Under the pieces are notes generated by a model, which did not search any database, was not told the DNA's origin, and saw only the letters and a list, made by a program, of their open reading frames with translations. From NCBI GenBank assembly GCA_903958285.1, contig CAJBSR010000332.1, positions 1 through 13,039 of the forward strand: DNA of 13,039 nt. The letters are read 5' to 3'. The stretch comes from an uncultured Sphingomonadales bacterium. Its GTDB lineage: Bacteria > Pseudomonadota > Alphaproteobacteria > Sphingomonadales > Sphingomonadaceae. The first letter of the stretch is position 1. Every line of letters begins with the position of its first letter. The position numbers and the translations under genes are program-made. Of the stretch, positions 1-6,583 are shown one piece after another.

Positions 1-804
1 CAGATGAGAGACAATGTCGCGCACGATGGTCAGCGCATGTTCGTCATTCTCGGCTAAATGATCGACTACGCCCGATTTCTTCGCGTGCAGATCACCGCCG
101 CCCAGATCTTCGGCGCTGATCTCTTCGCCGGTCGCCGCCTTCACCAGCGGAGGGCCTGCGAGGAAGATGGTTCCCTGATTGCGGACGATGACGGTTTCAT
201 CCGACATGGCGGGCACATAGGCGCCGCCCGCCGTGCAACTGCCCATGACGCTGGCGATCTGCGGAATGCCGCGCGCCGACATGTTAGCCTGATTGAAGAA
301 AAAGCGCCCGAAGTGATCGCGGTCCGGAAATACCTCCGCCTGATTGGGCAAGTTCGCGCCACCGCTATCGACGAGGTAGATGCACGGCAGGCGGTTCTCA
401 TGCGCGATTTCCTGCGCGCGGAGGTGCTTCTTCACCGTCATCGGAAAATAGGTGCCGCCTTTGACCGTCGCGTCATTGGCAAAGATCATGCACGGACGGC
501 CAGAAACCCGACCGATCGCCGTGATGATGCCCGCACCGGGCACCTCGTCGCCATAAAGTCCATTCGCTGCCAGCTGCCCGATTTCAAGCAGCGGGGAGCC
601 GGGGTCGAGCAAGTGTTCGACCCGGTCGCGCGGCAGCAGCTTGCCGCGCGCGACATGCCGGTCGCGCGATTTTTCATCGCCGCCAAGGGCCGCCTTGGCG
701 ACCTTGGCGCGAAGGTCATCGCGTAGCGCCTTGTTATGCGTGGCCCGCGCCTGAGTGACAGGATCGTCAGCATTATAGAGCGTCGTCAATACAGGCGCCG
801 TCAT
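1..804 (-). CDS. mccB: Methylcrotonoyl-CoA carboxylase carboxyltransferase (beta) subunit, C-terminus beyond window
   Basis: The frame is open from ATG at 804 to the window's left edge, giving 268 residues of a protein that is usually about 535. It is the non-biotinylated subunit that moves CO2 from carboxybiotin to 3-methylcrotonyl-CoA in leucine breakdown. Visible hallmarks are the [17 protein letters not shown] stretch near residues 53-69, the YFPMTVKKH element that marks MCC rather than propionyl-CoA carboxylase, [10 protein letters not shown], and the [17 protein letters not shown] acyl-CoA/oxyanion segment. The start is supported by GGAG 8 nt upstream and by an ATGA overlap with the stop of the AbgT gene, so translation is probably coupled. 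The nearby isovaleryl-CoA dehydrogenase favours MccB/LiuB over the related geranyl-CoA carboxylase AtuC. The missing half should carry the second crotonase-like domain. Confidence 0.93.
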   Translation of the reverse strand, partial: MTAPVLTTLYNADDPVTQARATHNKALRDDLRAKVAKAALGGDEKSRDRHVARGKLLPRDRVEHLLDPGSPLLEIGQLAANGLYGDEVPGAGIITAIGRVSGRPCMIFANDATVKGGTYFPMTVKKHLRAQEIAHENRLPCIYLVDSGGANLPNQAEVFPDRDHFGRFFFNQANMSARGIPQIASVMGSCTAGGAYVPAMSDETVIVRNQGTIFLAGPPLVKAATGEEISAEDLGGGDLHAKKSGVVDHLAENDEHALTIVRDIVSHL

Positions 805-2402
805 GGCAGTTTCTCCAGCGGCGAAACATAGTGAACCGTTGCGCCCGGCCCCAATGGCCAATCCAGCGCAACCCAGAAGATCGTCAAACCTATACCCGAC
901 ACCATGAAGCACAAGGCGAAGGGCAACATGAGCGCGAGCAAAGAGCCAACGCCAAATTCTTTATCCCATCGCCTGCAAAAGCCCAATATTAATGGGAAGT
1001 AACTCATCAATGGTGTCATGATGTTCGTATAGCTGTCCCCCATCCGATAGGCCGCCGTTGTCATTTCCGGGCTAATCCCCAGCAGCATGAACATAGGGAC
1101 AACGACGGGTGCAAGCGCACTCCATTTCGCGCTGGCGGACCCGATGAACAAGTCCAGCACCGATGACAACAAGAGGACGCTGACCAGCAAGAACGGAGCG
1201 GAAAGGCCTAGATCGCGGAGCACCGTCGCTCCGTTGATTGCGATGATTGGCCCAAGTCGCGACCAATTGAACATCGCCACGAAATGCGCGGCAAAGAAGA
1301 TGAAAACAATATAGGGCGCCATGGCACGGATGCCTTCCTGCATCATGCGCAGCGCATCCTCTCCACCTTTGACCGTCCCGACGCCCGCGCCAAAGGCAAT
1401 GCCCGTGCTCACAAACAGGAGAAAGAACCCGGCGATTAGGGCCGTGTAGAAAGGCTGCATCTGCGCGGCCCCTTCCTTCCCCTCATCAATCAGCGGCGTG
1501 TATCCGGGGGTCAGTGTGACGACGAGAAACAAGGCAACCACGCAAAGTGCGGCAAGTCCGGCATAGCGCAATCCCTTGCGCTCATCCGGTGTCAGGCCGG
1601 CTTTCGCCAGTTCGGCCTGCATGTCCTCGTCCGGTTTGCTACCCCATGTGCCAAGACGTGGCTCAATGATTTTGTCTGTGACAAACCAGATAATGGGTGT
1701 GAACAGCCCAACGATCGCAAGGATAAACCACCAGTTTCCTGCCGGGTTCATTGTCCAGCCGGGTTCAACAATCCGCGCCGCTTCCTGTGTAAAACCAAAG
1801 AGCAGCACATCAATCTGCCCAGGCGTGATGTTTCCCGCATAACCACCAGAAACCGCCGCAAAGGCCGCCGCCAGCCCGACGAGGGGGTGACGGCCGACCG
1901 CTGCGTAAAGAATAGCGGCCAAGGGAATGAACACCACATAGGCAGCATCTGACGCGTGGTGGGAAACCATGCCAATTAACGCAACCATCGGCGTCATAAT
2001 GACACGCGGCGCATTGCGCAGCGACCCGCGGATCAGGGCAGAAAACAGCCCCGATTTTTCAGCAACCGCGGCGCCGAGCACAATGGTCAACACAGTGCCA
2101 AGCGGCGCAAATCCTGCCATTGTCTTTGGCATCTCCGTCAAAAGCCGGCCGATGTTATCCTCGTTGAACAAACTCGTCGCGCGGTAGGTTAGCACACCGT
2201 CCGCCAGTTCTCCCCATTGCGGAGCCTCTTTACCGGAATAGGCCAAAGAAGCGGACCATCCGAGCCAAGCGCCGATCTGTGAAAAGATCATGAGGATCGC
2301 GATGAGCCAAACGAAAATCATGATCGGATCAGGCAGTTTATTGCCGAGCCGTTCAATAGTGGTGAGGAAACCGCGCGGGTGATGATTTGAGGACGCTGGC
2401 AT
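801..2402 (-). CDS. AbgT-family transporter (p-aminobenzoyl-glutamate transporter family)
   Basis: This 533-residue polytopic inner-membrane protein has AbgT family hallmarks: a hydrophilic N-terminus, SGGYAGN with the following [15 protein letters not shown] (about 185-209), [17 protein letters not shown] (421-437), and [15 protein letters not shown] (451-465), the paired hairpin regions that form the substrate/ion site in known members. Family members either import p-aminobenzoyl-glutamate or export sulfonamides; neither substrate can be assigned here. Its ATG shares one base with the stop of a 32-codon membrane microprotein, and its own stop overlaps the mccB start by 4 nt, so it sits in the middle of a coupled chain. 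An AbgT carrier beside leucine-degradation enzymes suggests uptake of an amino-acid amide or similar conjugate, which is inference. Length and ends look complete. Confidence 0.9.
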   Translation of the reverse strand: MPASSNHHPRGFLTTIERLGNKLPDPIMIFVWLIAILMIFSQIGAWLGWSASLAYSGKEAPQWGELADGVLTYRATSLFNEDNIGRLLTEMPKTMAGFAPLGTVLTIVLGAAVAEKSGLFSALIRGSLRNAPRVIMTPMVALIGMVSHHASDAAYVVFIPLAAILYAAVGRHPLVGLAAAFAAVSGGYAGNITPGQIDVLLFGFTQEAARIVEPGWTMNPAGNWWFILAIVGLFTPIIWFVTDKIIEPRLGTWGSKPDEDMQAELAKAGLTPDERKGLRYAGLAALCVVALFLVVTLTPGYTPLIDEGKEGAAQMQPFYTALIAGFFLLFVSTGIAFGAGVGTVKGGEDALRMMQEGIRAMAPYIVFIFFAAHFVAMFNWSRLGPIIAINGATVLRDLGLSAPFLLVSVLLLSSVLDLFIGSASAKWSALAPVVVPMFMLLGISPEMTTAAYRMGDSYTNIMTPLMSYFPLILGFCRRWDKEFGVGSLLALMLPFALCFMVSGIGLTIFWVALDWPLGPGATVHYVSPLEKLP

Positions 2403-2500
2403 CAGATGGATCTCACATCATTTGCATCGGGGATGAGGACAAAAGCGATAAAGCAGGCGACGGAAATCAGAAAGACCAGACCAGCAAGCAGCATCCACAT
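2402..2500 (-). CDS. 32-residue single-pass membrane microprotein upstream of the AbgT gene
   Basis: This short gene starts MWMLLAGLVFL, runs as an unbroken hydrophobic helix to about residue 24 (ending IAFVLIP), and finishes with a polar tail of about 8 residues (DANDVRSI). Three things support translation: a GAGG Shine-Dalgarno 7 nt before the ATG, an in-frame TAG just upstream that limits the start, and a TGATG junction in which its stop shares one base with the ATG of the AbgT transporter. The arrangement resembles the tiny accessory subunits found directly upstream of some secondary carriers, for example MetS with the MetP amino-acid transporter, so a role in stability or activity of the AbgT protein is a reasonable guess. 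No family is recognised from sequence. It could instead act only as a leader peptide for translational coupling. Confidence 0.65.
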   Translation of the reverse strand: MWMLLAGLVFLISVACFIAFVLIPDANDVRSI

Positions 2501-2618
2501 CACTACACCTCACGCAGAACCTTCATACATCTCAGGTCGACAAGGCCCGAGCAGCGTTCGGGATAACAGTCTTCTTCCGATCAAAGGGTTGGCACAGACC
2601 GCGTAAGAATTGGCACTA
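2501..2618 (-). promoter_or_regulatory. 118-nt gap between the MFS gene and the microprotein, the only gap in the cluster
   Basis: All other junctions in the minus-strand cluster are overlaps, so this gap is the natural place for an internal promoter or an RNA processing site. It contains a 5-bp inverted repeat, CCCGA at 2546-2550 and TCGGG at 2558-2562, with a 7-nt loop and no T-run, so it is not a convincing terminator. The GAGG ribosome binding site for the microprotein lies at its low-coordinate end. I could not find a well-spaced -35/-10 pair. Confidence 0.25.
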
Positions 2619-3890
2619 TCATCCTTGCTCCGGCATAACCGATTTGTGTCGCGATGCCAGCCACAGCAAGCCAATCGACGCGAAAGCGATAAGGTCTGCG
2701 CCAAACATCGGCCAGGTCCAGCTATTGGCCAAGCCCGCCTGTTCCATCGCGTCACTCACGACACCAATGGCGTAAGACAGACCGCCAATCACAAACAGAT
2801 TAAGCACCAGCATGTTGAAGCCTGCGGACGTCGCTTTCAACCCTTCGGGAAGCTCCCGCTCAATCACCGAAAAGATCGGCCCATAGGCCGAGGTGAGAAA
2901 CAGGATCGAGGCGACCATCCCCATCAGGAAGAGCGGGGAGGAGGCCGGTGCAAATCGAAAGGCGATGATGAGGGGCACAAGGAGAAGCTGGACCCAAAAC
3001 AAGGAGCGCACCCGGTCTGCGCCGAAGCGGCGGTGCATCCAATCGGTGAGATATCCCGTCCCCAACGCACCAGCCATGCCGAAAACGATGAACAGCGCCC
3101 CATAGAGGCTCGCCGCCTGCGCCTTGTCCATGCCTTTGTCATCATGGAGCCATAGCTGGACAAAAGGCGTTGTCGCGCTGTGGGCGTGGAACAGGATGAT
3201 AGCAGCGGCAGCATAACGGAGGCGGGCATTTCGGCCCAGATGCCCCCATAAGGCTTTCAATTGATCGATGGATGACGGCGCGCGCTCTGCCGACTTCGCT
3301 TGATGATCCGTGTCACGAACTCGTGACACGAGAAACGCCATGAAAAGGCCAAGAGCCGCCATGATGAAGAAGCAGTTCCGCCAGCCAAGATAGGGGCCGA
3401 GGGTTCCTGCAACGAGAAAACTTGCGCCGATCCCGAGCGGACCACCCGCAAAGAACAGGCCGATGGCGGTCGCCTTTTGCGCGTCCGACGTTCGGGCCAG
3501 AATGATCGTCGTTGCCGTGGGCACCAAAGTTGCCTCTCCTGCCGCAACGAAAGGTCGCGCGCCCAGCAAAGACCAAAAGCCCTGCGCCAGACCTGCAAGC
3601 CCTGTAAAAAGGCTCCAAATTCCGACACCTGCTGTCAACACCCGCACGCGGCCGATCCGGTCTGCAACCATCCCGGCGGCCAGAGCAATCAGGGCATAAA
3701 CCCCGCTAAAGGCAACGCCCGCGATCAGAGCGAAATCCCCGCGCGTCAGGTTCAAATCGCGCATGATGTCCGGCGCAAAACCAGAGATCATATGCCGGTC
3801 CACCTGACTGAGCATGTGCAGGAAGAAGAACAGGGCGGCGAGGCCAAACCCCGTCCGGCGCGTCGCACCAGACCCTTGCTCTGGCGTCAC
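2619..3890 (-). CDS. MFS transporter
   Basis: This 423-residue protein has the twelve-helix pattern of the major facilitator superfamily. Helix 1 carries SQVDR (28-32), typical of sphingomonad/aromatic-acid type MFS carriers; loop 2-3 has motif A, GMVADRIGRVRV (73-84); helix 4 has VAAGEA; helix 5 has GGPLGIG (149-155), followed by LGWRNCFF (168-175). The central loop near residue 190 separates the two halves. The start is GTG, chosen because it overlaps the GFA stop by 4 nt (GTGA) and because the next ATG at codon 26 would cut into helix 1; there is no strong Shine-Dalgarno, which fits translation by coupling. The substrate is unknown. Position after a dioxygenase and GFA gene suggests uptake or export of that pathway's substrate or product. 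A 22-bp palindrome lies inside the gene at the central loop. Confidence 0.88.
   Translation of the reverse strand: MTPEQGSGATRRTGFGLAALFFFLHMLSQVDRHMISGFAPDIMRDLNLTRGDFALIAGVAFSGVYALIALAAGMVADRIGRVRVLTAGVGIWSLFTGLAGLAQGFWSLLGARPFVAAGEATLVPTATTIILARTSDAQKATAIGLFFAGGPLGIGASFLVAGTLGPYLGWRNCFFIMAALGLFMAFLVSRVRDTDHQAKSAERAPSSIDQLKALWGHLGRNARLRYAAAAIILFHAHSATTPFVQLWLHDDKGMDKAQAASLYGALFIVFGMAGALGTGYLTDWMHRRFGADRVRSLFWVQLLLVPLIIAFRFAPASSPLFLMGMVASILFLTSAYGPIFSVIERELPEGLKATSAGFNMLVLNLFVIGGLSYAIGVVSDAMEQAGLANSWTWPMFGADLIAFASIGLLWLASRHKSVMPEQG
3309..3330. repeat. 22-bp palindrome inside the MFS gene (10-bp arms, 2-nt centre)
   Basis: CGTGTCACGA at 3309-3318 and TCGTGACACG at 3321-3330 are perfect reverse complements separated by AC. 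The element encodes VSRVRDT in the central cytoplasmic loop of the transporter. In the mRNA it would form a 10-bp hairpin with a very tight turn; as DNA it could be an operator-like site. Function is unknown. Confidence 0.6.
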
Positions 3891-4297
3891 AGGTTAGGCT
3901 GTCGTTCTACCGACGGCACGGAGTCGAGATGATCAACCCAGTCATAGGAGGATCTGTGCCACATTTGGAACGCAGGGGTCAGCTCGCGCGCCTGTCGCGC
4001 CGTCCCGATCCGCAGCGAAAGAGTGACCGACTCTTCAGCCTGTGTGCCGTAAAGCGATGTCCCGCAGTCGCCGCAAAAGGCCAGCGCCCGATGATTGCCA
4101 CTTTCGGCCAGCTTGCGGTAAAATTTGAGATCGCCCGACAAAAGGGTGAAATCTTCTTTGGCGATCAAAGTCCCCCAGCGGAAAGCTCCGCCGCCATTGA
4201 TCTGACAATCTGTGCAGTGACAGACGATGATCTTTTCCGGATCAATCACAGCTTCATAGGTGATGGCACCACATAGGCACCCGCCGTCCACCTTCAT
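3887..4297 (-). CDS. GFA family zinc-binding protein
   Basis: This 136-residue protein has the complete cysteine set of the GFA family (named for glutathione-dependent formaldehyde-activating enzyme): GGCLCG with C7 and C9, VCHCTDC with C26, C28 and C31, and FCGDCG with C75 and C78, followed by the usual C-terminal WHRSSYDWV. Members bind two zinc ions; the founding enzyme condenses formaldehyde with glutathione, but most family members have no proven reaction. The ATG overlaps the dioxygenase stop by 4 nt (ATGA) and its stop overlaps the MFS start by 4 nt, so it is translated as part of the chain. Next to an oxygenase that could release formaldehyde by demethylation, a formaldehyde-capture role is attractive but is inference only. 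Confidence 0.88.
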   Translation of the reverse strand: MKVDGGCLCGAITYEAVIDPEKIIVCHCTDCQINGGGAFRWGTLIAKEDFTLLSGDLKFYRKLAESGNHRALAFCGDCGTSLYGTQAEESVTLSLRIGTARQARELTPAFQMWHRSSYDWVDHLDSVPSVERQPNL

Positions 4298-5220
4298 GCG
4301 TCGCCGATCTGGGCAAGCACGGCTTCGCGGTTGAGCGATGGCGTCACGCTTTCAGACCAGGAGGCGACACGATACAGCCTGCGCACCTGATCCCCCATGT
4401 CGGCTGTGACACCGTAATGGGCTGTTCCAAAATTGTCCCAGATGGCCACGTCTCCCGCTTCCCATTGGTGGCGCACCTGAAGTTCAGGAATCTTGGGCAT
4501 CTCATTCGCGATCTTGAGGATGCACTCGCTGATCTCAGCCGTATAGCCATGGACGCGCTTCACATAGCCGTTCCCGACGAACAGACAGGGACGCCCGGTT
4601 GCATGATGGCTGACCACCGCCGGATGCGTACTCGCTTCATGCAATGCCGCAATCTTTTCGATGTTCATCGTTGCATCGCCGAAATCATGGCGCAGCATCA
4701 GGTAGAGCGTGTCGTGATCAATCTCCAGATTGAGGAACAGGAGCTTCAGCGCATGCGGCAACCGATCAAACGCCGCCGACATGCTTGACCACATCGTATC
4801 GGCCCCAAAGGGCACCTGCTCTGCCTGCAGGATCGACATGATGTTGGGGTGCTTTCGGGCGGTCACATCATGATGCCAAATGTCGGTTGTGTTCTTGGCT
4901 TTGTCGGATTGCAGCTTCTGGATCACGACAACCTCTGGATGCCCATCCGCCTCCATCGTGGCGGCGAAGCTGTGCTTTTCCAGCTGGTCACCAAAGACGC
5001 TTGCCACCTGCTTCATCGCATCAAAGGAAAGGTTCTGTTTGCGCCCGAAGAGGACGCCATAGGTCCACAGCGCCTCACGAAGGTCTTCGGCAATCTCGTC
5101 GTTGATCTCGCTCAGGTGCAACCCTTCAATCCAGCCACCAATGACCGGCGTGCGCGGCACCACGCGGAAGTGGCGATAATCCCTCGTTTGAAGCGTCAGA
5201 TTTGGCATTGGGTTCAACAT
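4294..5220 (-). CDS. TauD/TfdA family Fe(II)/2-oxoglutarate-dependent dioxygenase
   Basis: This 308-residue protein has the TauD fold signatures: the iron-binding HxD in [19 protein letters not shown] (H116, D118), the distal histidine in [15 protein letters not shown] (H268), and the 2-oxoglutarate-binding arginine region RRLYR (R280-R284). Such enzymes couple 2-oxoglutarate decarboxylation to hydroxylation of a substrate, often next to a heteroatom so that the product falls apart (taurine, alkyl sulfates, aryloxyacetates). The substrate here is unknown; the usual threonine after the first histidine (WHTDVT) is histidine 117, close to the metal site. The ATG at 5220 has GGGAG 8 nt upstream and overlaps the end of ivd by 7 nt; an alternative ATG lies four codons on. 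It is the first gene of the insert between ivd and mccB. Confidence 0.92.
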   Translation of the reverse strand: MLNPMPNLTLQTRDYRHFRVVPRTPVIGGWIEGLHLSEINDEIAEDLREALWTYGVLFGRKQNLSFDAMKQVASVFGDQLEKHSFAATMEADGHPEVVVIQKLQSDKAKNTTDIWHHDVTARKHPNIMSILQAEQVPFGADTMWSSMSAAFDRLPHALKLLFLNLEIDHDTLYLMLRHDFGDATMNIEKIAALHEASTHPAVVSHHATGRPCLFVGNGYVKRVHGYTAEISECILKIANEMPKIPELQVRHQWEAGDVAIWDNFGTAHYGVTADMGDQVRRLYRVASWSESVTPSLNREAVLAQIGDA

Positions 5221-6374
5221 CCAATCAACTCCCGGCCTATCAGCATCCGTCTGATTTCATTGGTGCCCGCCCCAATGTCCAGCAATTTAGCATCCCGCAA
5301 GAAACGCTCAACCGGCCAGTCTTTGGTATAGCCAGCGCCACCCAGCGCCTGCACGGCTTCTCCGGCCGCGCGGAAGGCATTCTCGCTGGCGAGGAGGATC
5401 GCGCCGGCCGCATCAAAGCGCGTCGTCTGCCCTGCATCACAGGCCTTGGCGACAGCGTAAACATAGGCACGGGCGGACTGCATCGCGACATACATATCGG
5501 CGACTTTGGCCTGCATCAGCTGGAAGCTGCCAATCGGTTTGCCGAACTGCTTGCGCTCCCGCACATAGGGGATGACGACGTCCAGACACGCCTGAATGAT
5601 GCCGATCTGCATCCCTGCGAGCACCACGCGTTCATAGTCCAGCCCGCTCATCAACACGCCAACGCCGCCATGGACTGGGCCCATGACATTGTCGTCTGGC
5701 ACGAAGCAGTCTTCGAAAACCAGTTCGCAGGTGGGGGATCCGCGCAGACCCATCTTGTCGATCTTCTGGCCGATCGAGAATCCCGCCATGTCCTTCTCGA
5801 TGAGAAAGGCGGTGATGCCCCGGCTCCCACCGTCCGGATCAGACTTGGCGTAGACAACCAGTGTGTCGGCATAGGTGCCGTTAGTGATCCAGAATTTGGT
5901 GCCGTTGAGGCGCCAGCCGCCATCAACCTTGTCCGCCCGCAGCTTCATGGAGACAACATCGGAGCCTGCGCCCGCCTCTGACATGGCGAGGCTGCCGACA
6001 TGGGCGCCTGATATCAGTTTGGGCAGATACTTCGCCTTCTGGTCCGGATTGCCCCAGCGGCGGATCTGGTTGACGCAGAGGTTGGAATGCGCGCCATAGC
6101 TGAGGCCCACGGCGCCAGAGGCGCGGCTCACCTCTTCCACCGCAATCACATGATCCAAATAGCCAAGTCCAAGGCCGCCTAAGTCTTCCTCAACGGTGAT
6201 CCCGTGCAGGCCAAGCGCGCCCATCGGCTCCCACAATTCTCGCGGGAAGCGGTCATTGCGGTCAATTTCAGCAGCCAGCGGAAGGATCTGTTCATCGGCA
6301 AAGCGGCCCGCCGCCTCGCGGATCATGGCCGCGCTCTCGGTCAATCCAAAATTAAAGTCGGGCGTTGAACGCAT
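5214..6374 (-). CDS. ivd: Isovaleryl-CoA dehydrogenase
   Basis: This FAD enzyme oxidises isovaleryl-CoA to 3-methylcrotonyl-CoA in leucine catabolism, passing electrons to ETF. It is 386 residues, the normal length. FAD/acyl-CoA signatures are [31 protein letters not shown], and [18 protein letters not shown]. The decisive feature is the base: the glutamate lies in [12 protein letters not shown] (E248), while the position used by short- and medium-chain dehydrogenases reads GAGTNEIRR (368-376) without that glutamate, the isovaleryl-CoA dehydrogenase arrangement. The frame stays open upstream to an ATG at 6497, but the 41 extra residues match nothing in the family; GAGAGG lies 7 nt before the ATG at 6374 (4 nt before the adjacent ATG at 6377). 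Its product is the substrate of the carboxylase encoded by mccB five genes downstream. Confidence 0.93.
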   Translation of the reverse strand: MRSTPDFNFGLTESAAMIREAAGRFADEQILPLAAEIDRNDRFPRELWEPMGALGLHGITVEEDLGGLGLGYLDHVIAVEEVSRASGAVGLSYGAHSNLCVNQIRRWGNPDQKAKYLPKLISGAHVGSLAMSEAGAGSDVVSMKLRADKVDGGWRLNGTKFWITNGTYADTLVVYAKSDPDGGSRGITAFLIEKDMAGFSIGQKIDKMGLRGSPTCELVFEDCFVPDDNVMGPVHGGVGVLMSGLDYERVVLAGMQIGIIQACLDVVIPYVRERKQFGKPIGSFQLMQAKVADMYVAMQSARAYVYAVAKACDAGQTTRFDAAGAILLASENAFRAAGEAVQALGGAGYTKDWPVERFLRDAKLLDIGAGTNEIRRMLIGRELIGC

Positions 6375-6583
6375 CATCCATCCTCTCGGCAAGCCAGCGG
6401 ACTTCGCTGTACCTGTTAGCAACAGATAGAACAGCCGATGCCCACAAGCCAAGGCATCATGGAGGAAAATGCGGAGCCACGAAGGCAAGCTGCACATTAG
6501 GGTTAATTAAAGAAAAGGCAGTTATTCCAGACCTCTTCCAATCGGGACTCTAATGATCCCGGACGTGAGCGAGACAAGTCAGT
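6375..6583. promoter_or_regulatory. Divergent intergenic region between ivd and the c-di-GMP protein
   Basis: These 209 bp must contain the promoter of the minus-strand liu-type cluster and that of the plus-strand signalling gene. It holds an AT-rich patch with the palindrome TTAATTAA at about 6503-6510. For the plus strand, TTCCAG (6525-6530) and TCTAAT (6549-6554) are 18 bp apart and form a weak promoter candidate. I see no clear minus-strand promoter and no recognisable LiuR-type operator. The ivd Shine-Dalgarno GAGAGG is at the low end. Confidence 0.4.

Noticed and set aside
58..726. Long plus-strand open frame opposite mccB
   Set aside because: It is antisense to a clear carboxyltransferase, has no recognisable domain, and its composition is that expected from the complementary strand of a GC-rich gene.
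2546..2562. Inverted repeat CCCGA/TCGGG considered as a terminator between the MFS gene and the microprotein
   Set aside because: The stem is only 5 bp with a 7-nt loop and no T-run follows it on the minus strand, so it does not support a Rho-independent terminator.
5202..5981. 259-codon plus-strand open frame opposite ivd
   Set aside because: It lies antisense to well-conserved isovaleryl-CoA dehydrogenase sequence and shows no family features.
6375..6497. In-frame 41-codon extension upstream of ivd that begins with ATG at 6497
   Set aside because: The remaining 386 residues already match the family's normal length, the extension has no acyl-CoA dehydrogenase character, and a good Shine-Dalgarno precedes the ATG at 6374. 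It is more likely an untranslated leader and promoter region.
6503..6510. TTAATTAA palindrome considered as an operator
   Set aside because: It is a simple 8-bp AT palindrome within an AT-rich patch, with no second copy or flanking symmetry to suggest a specific binding site.
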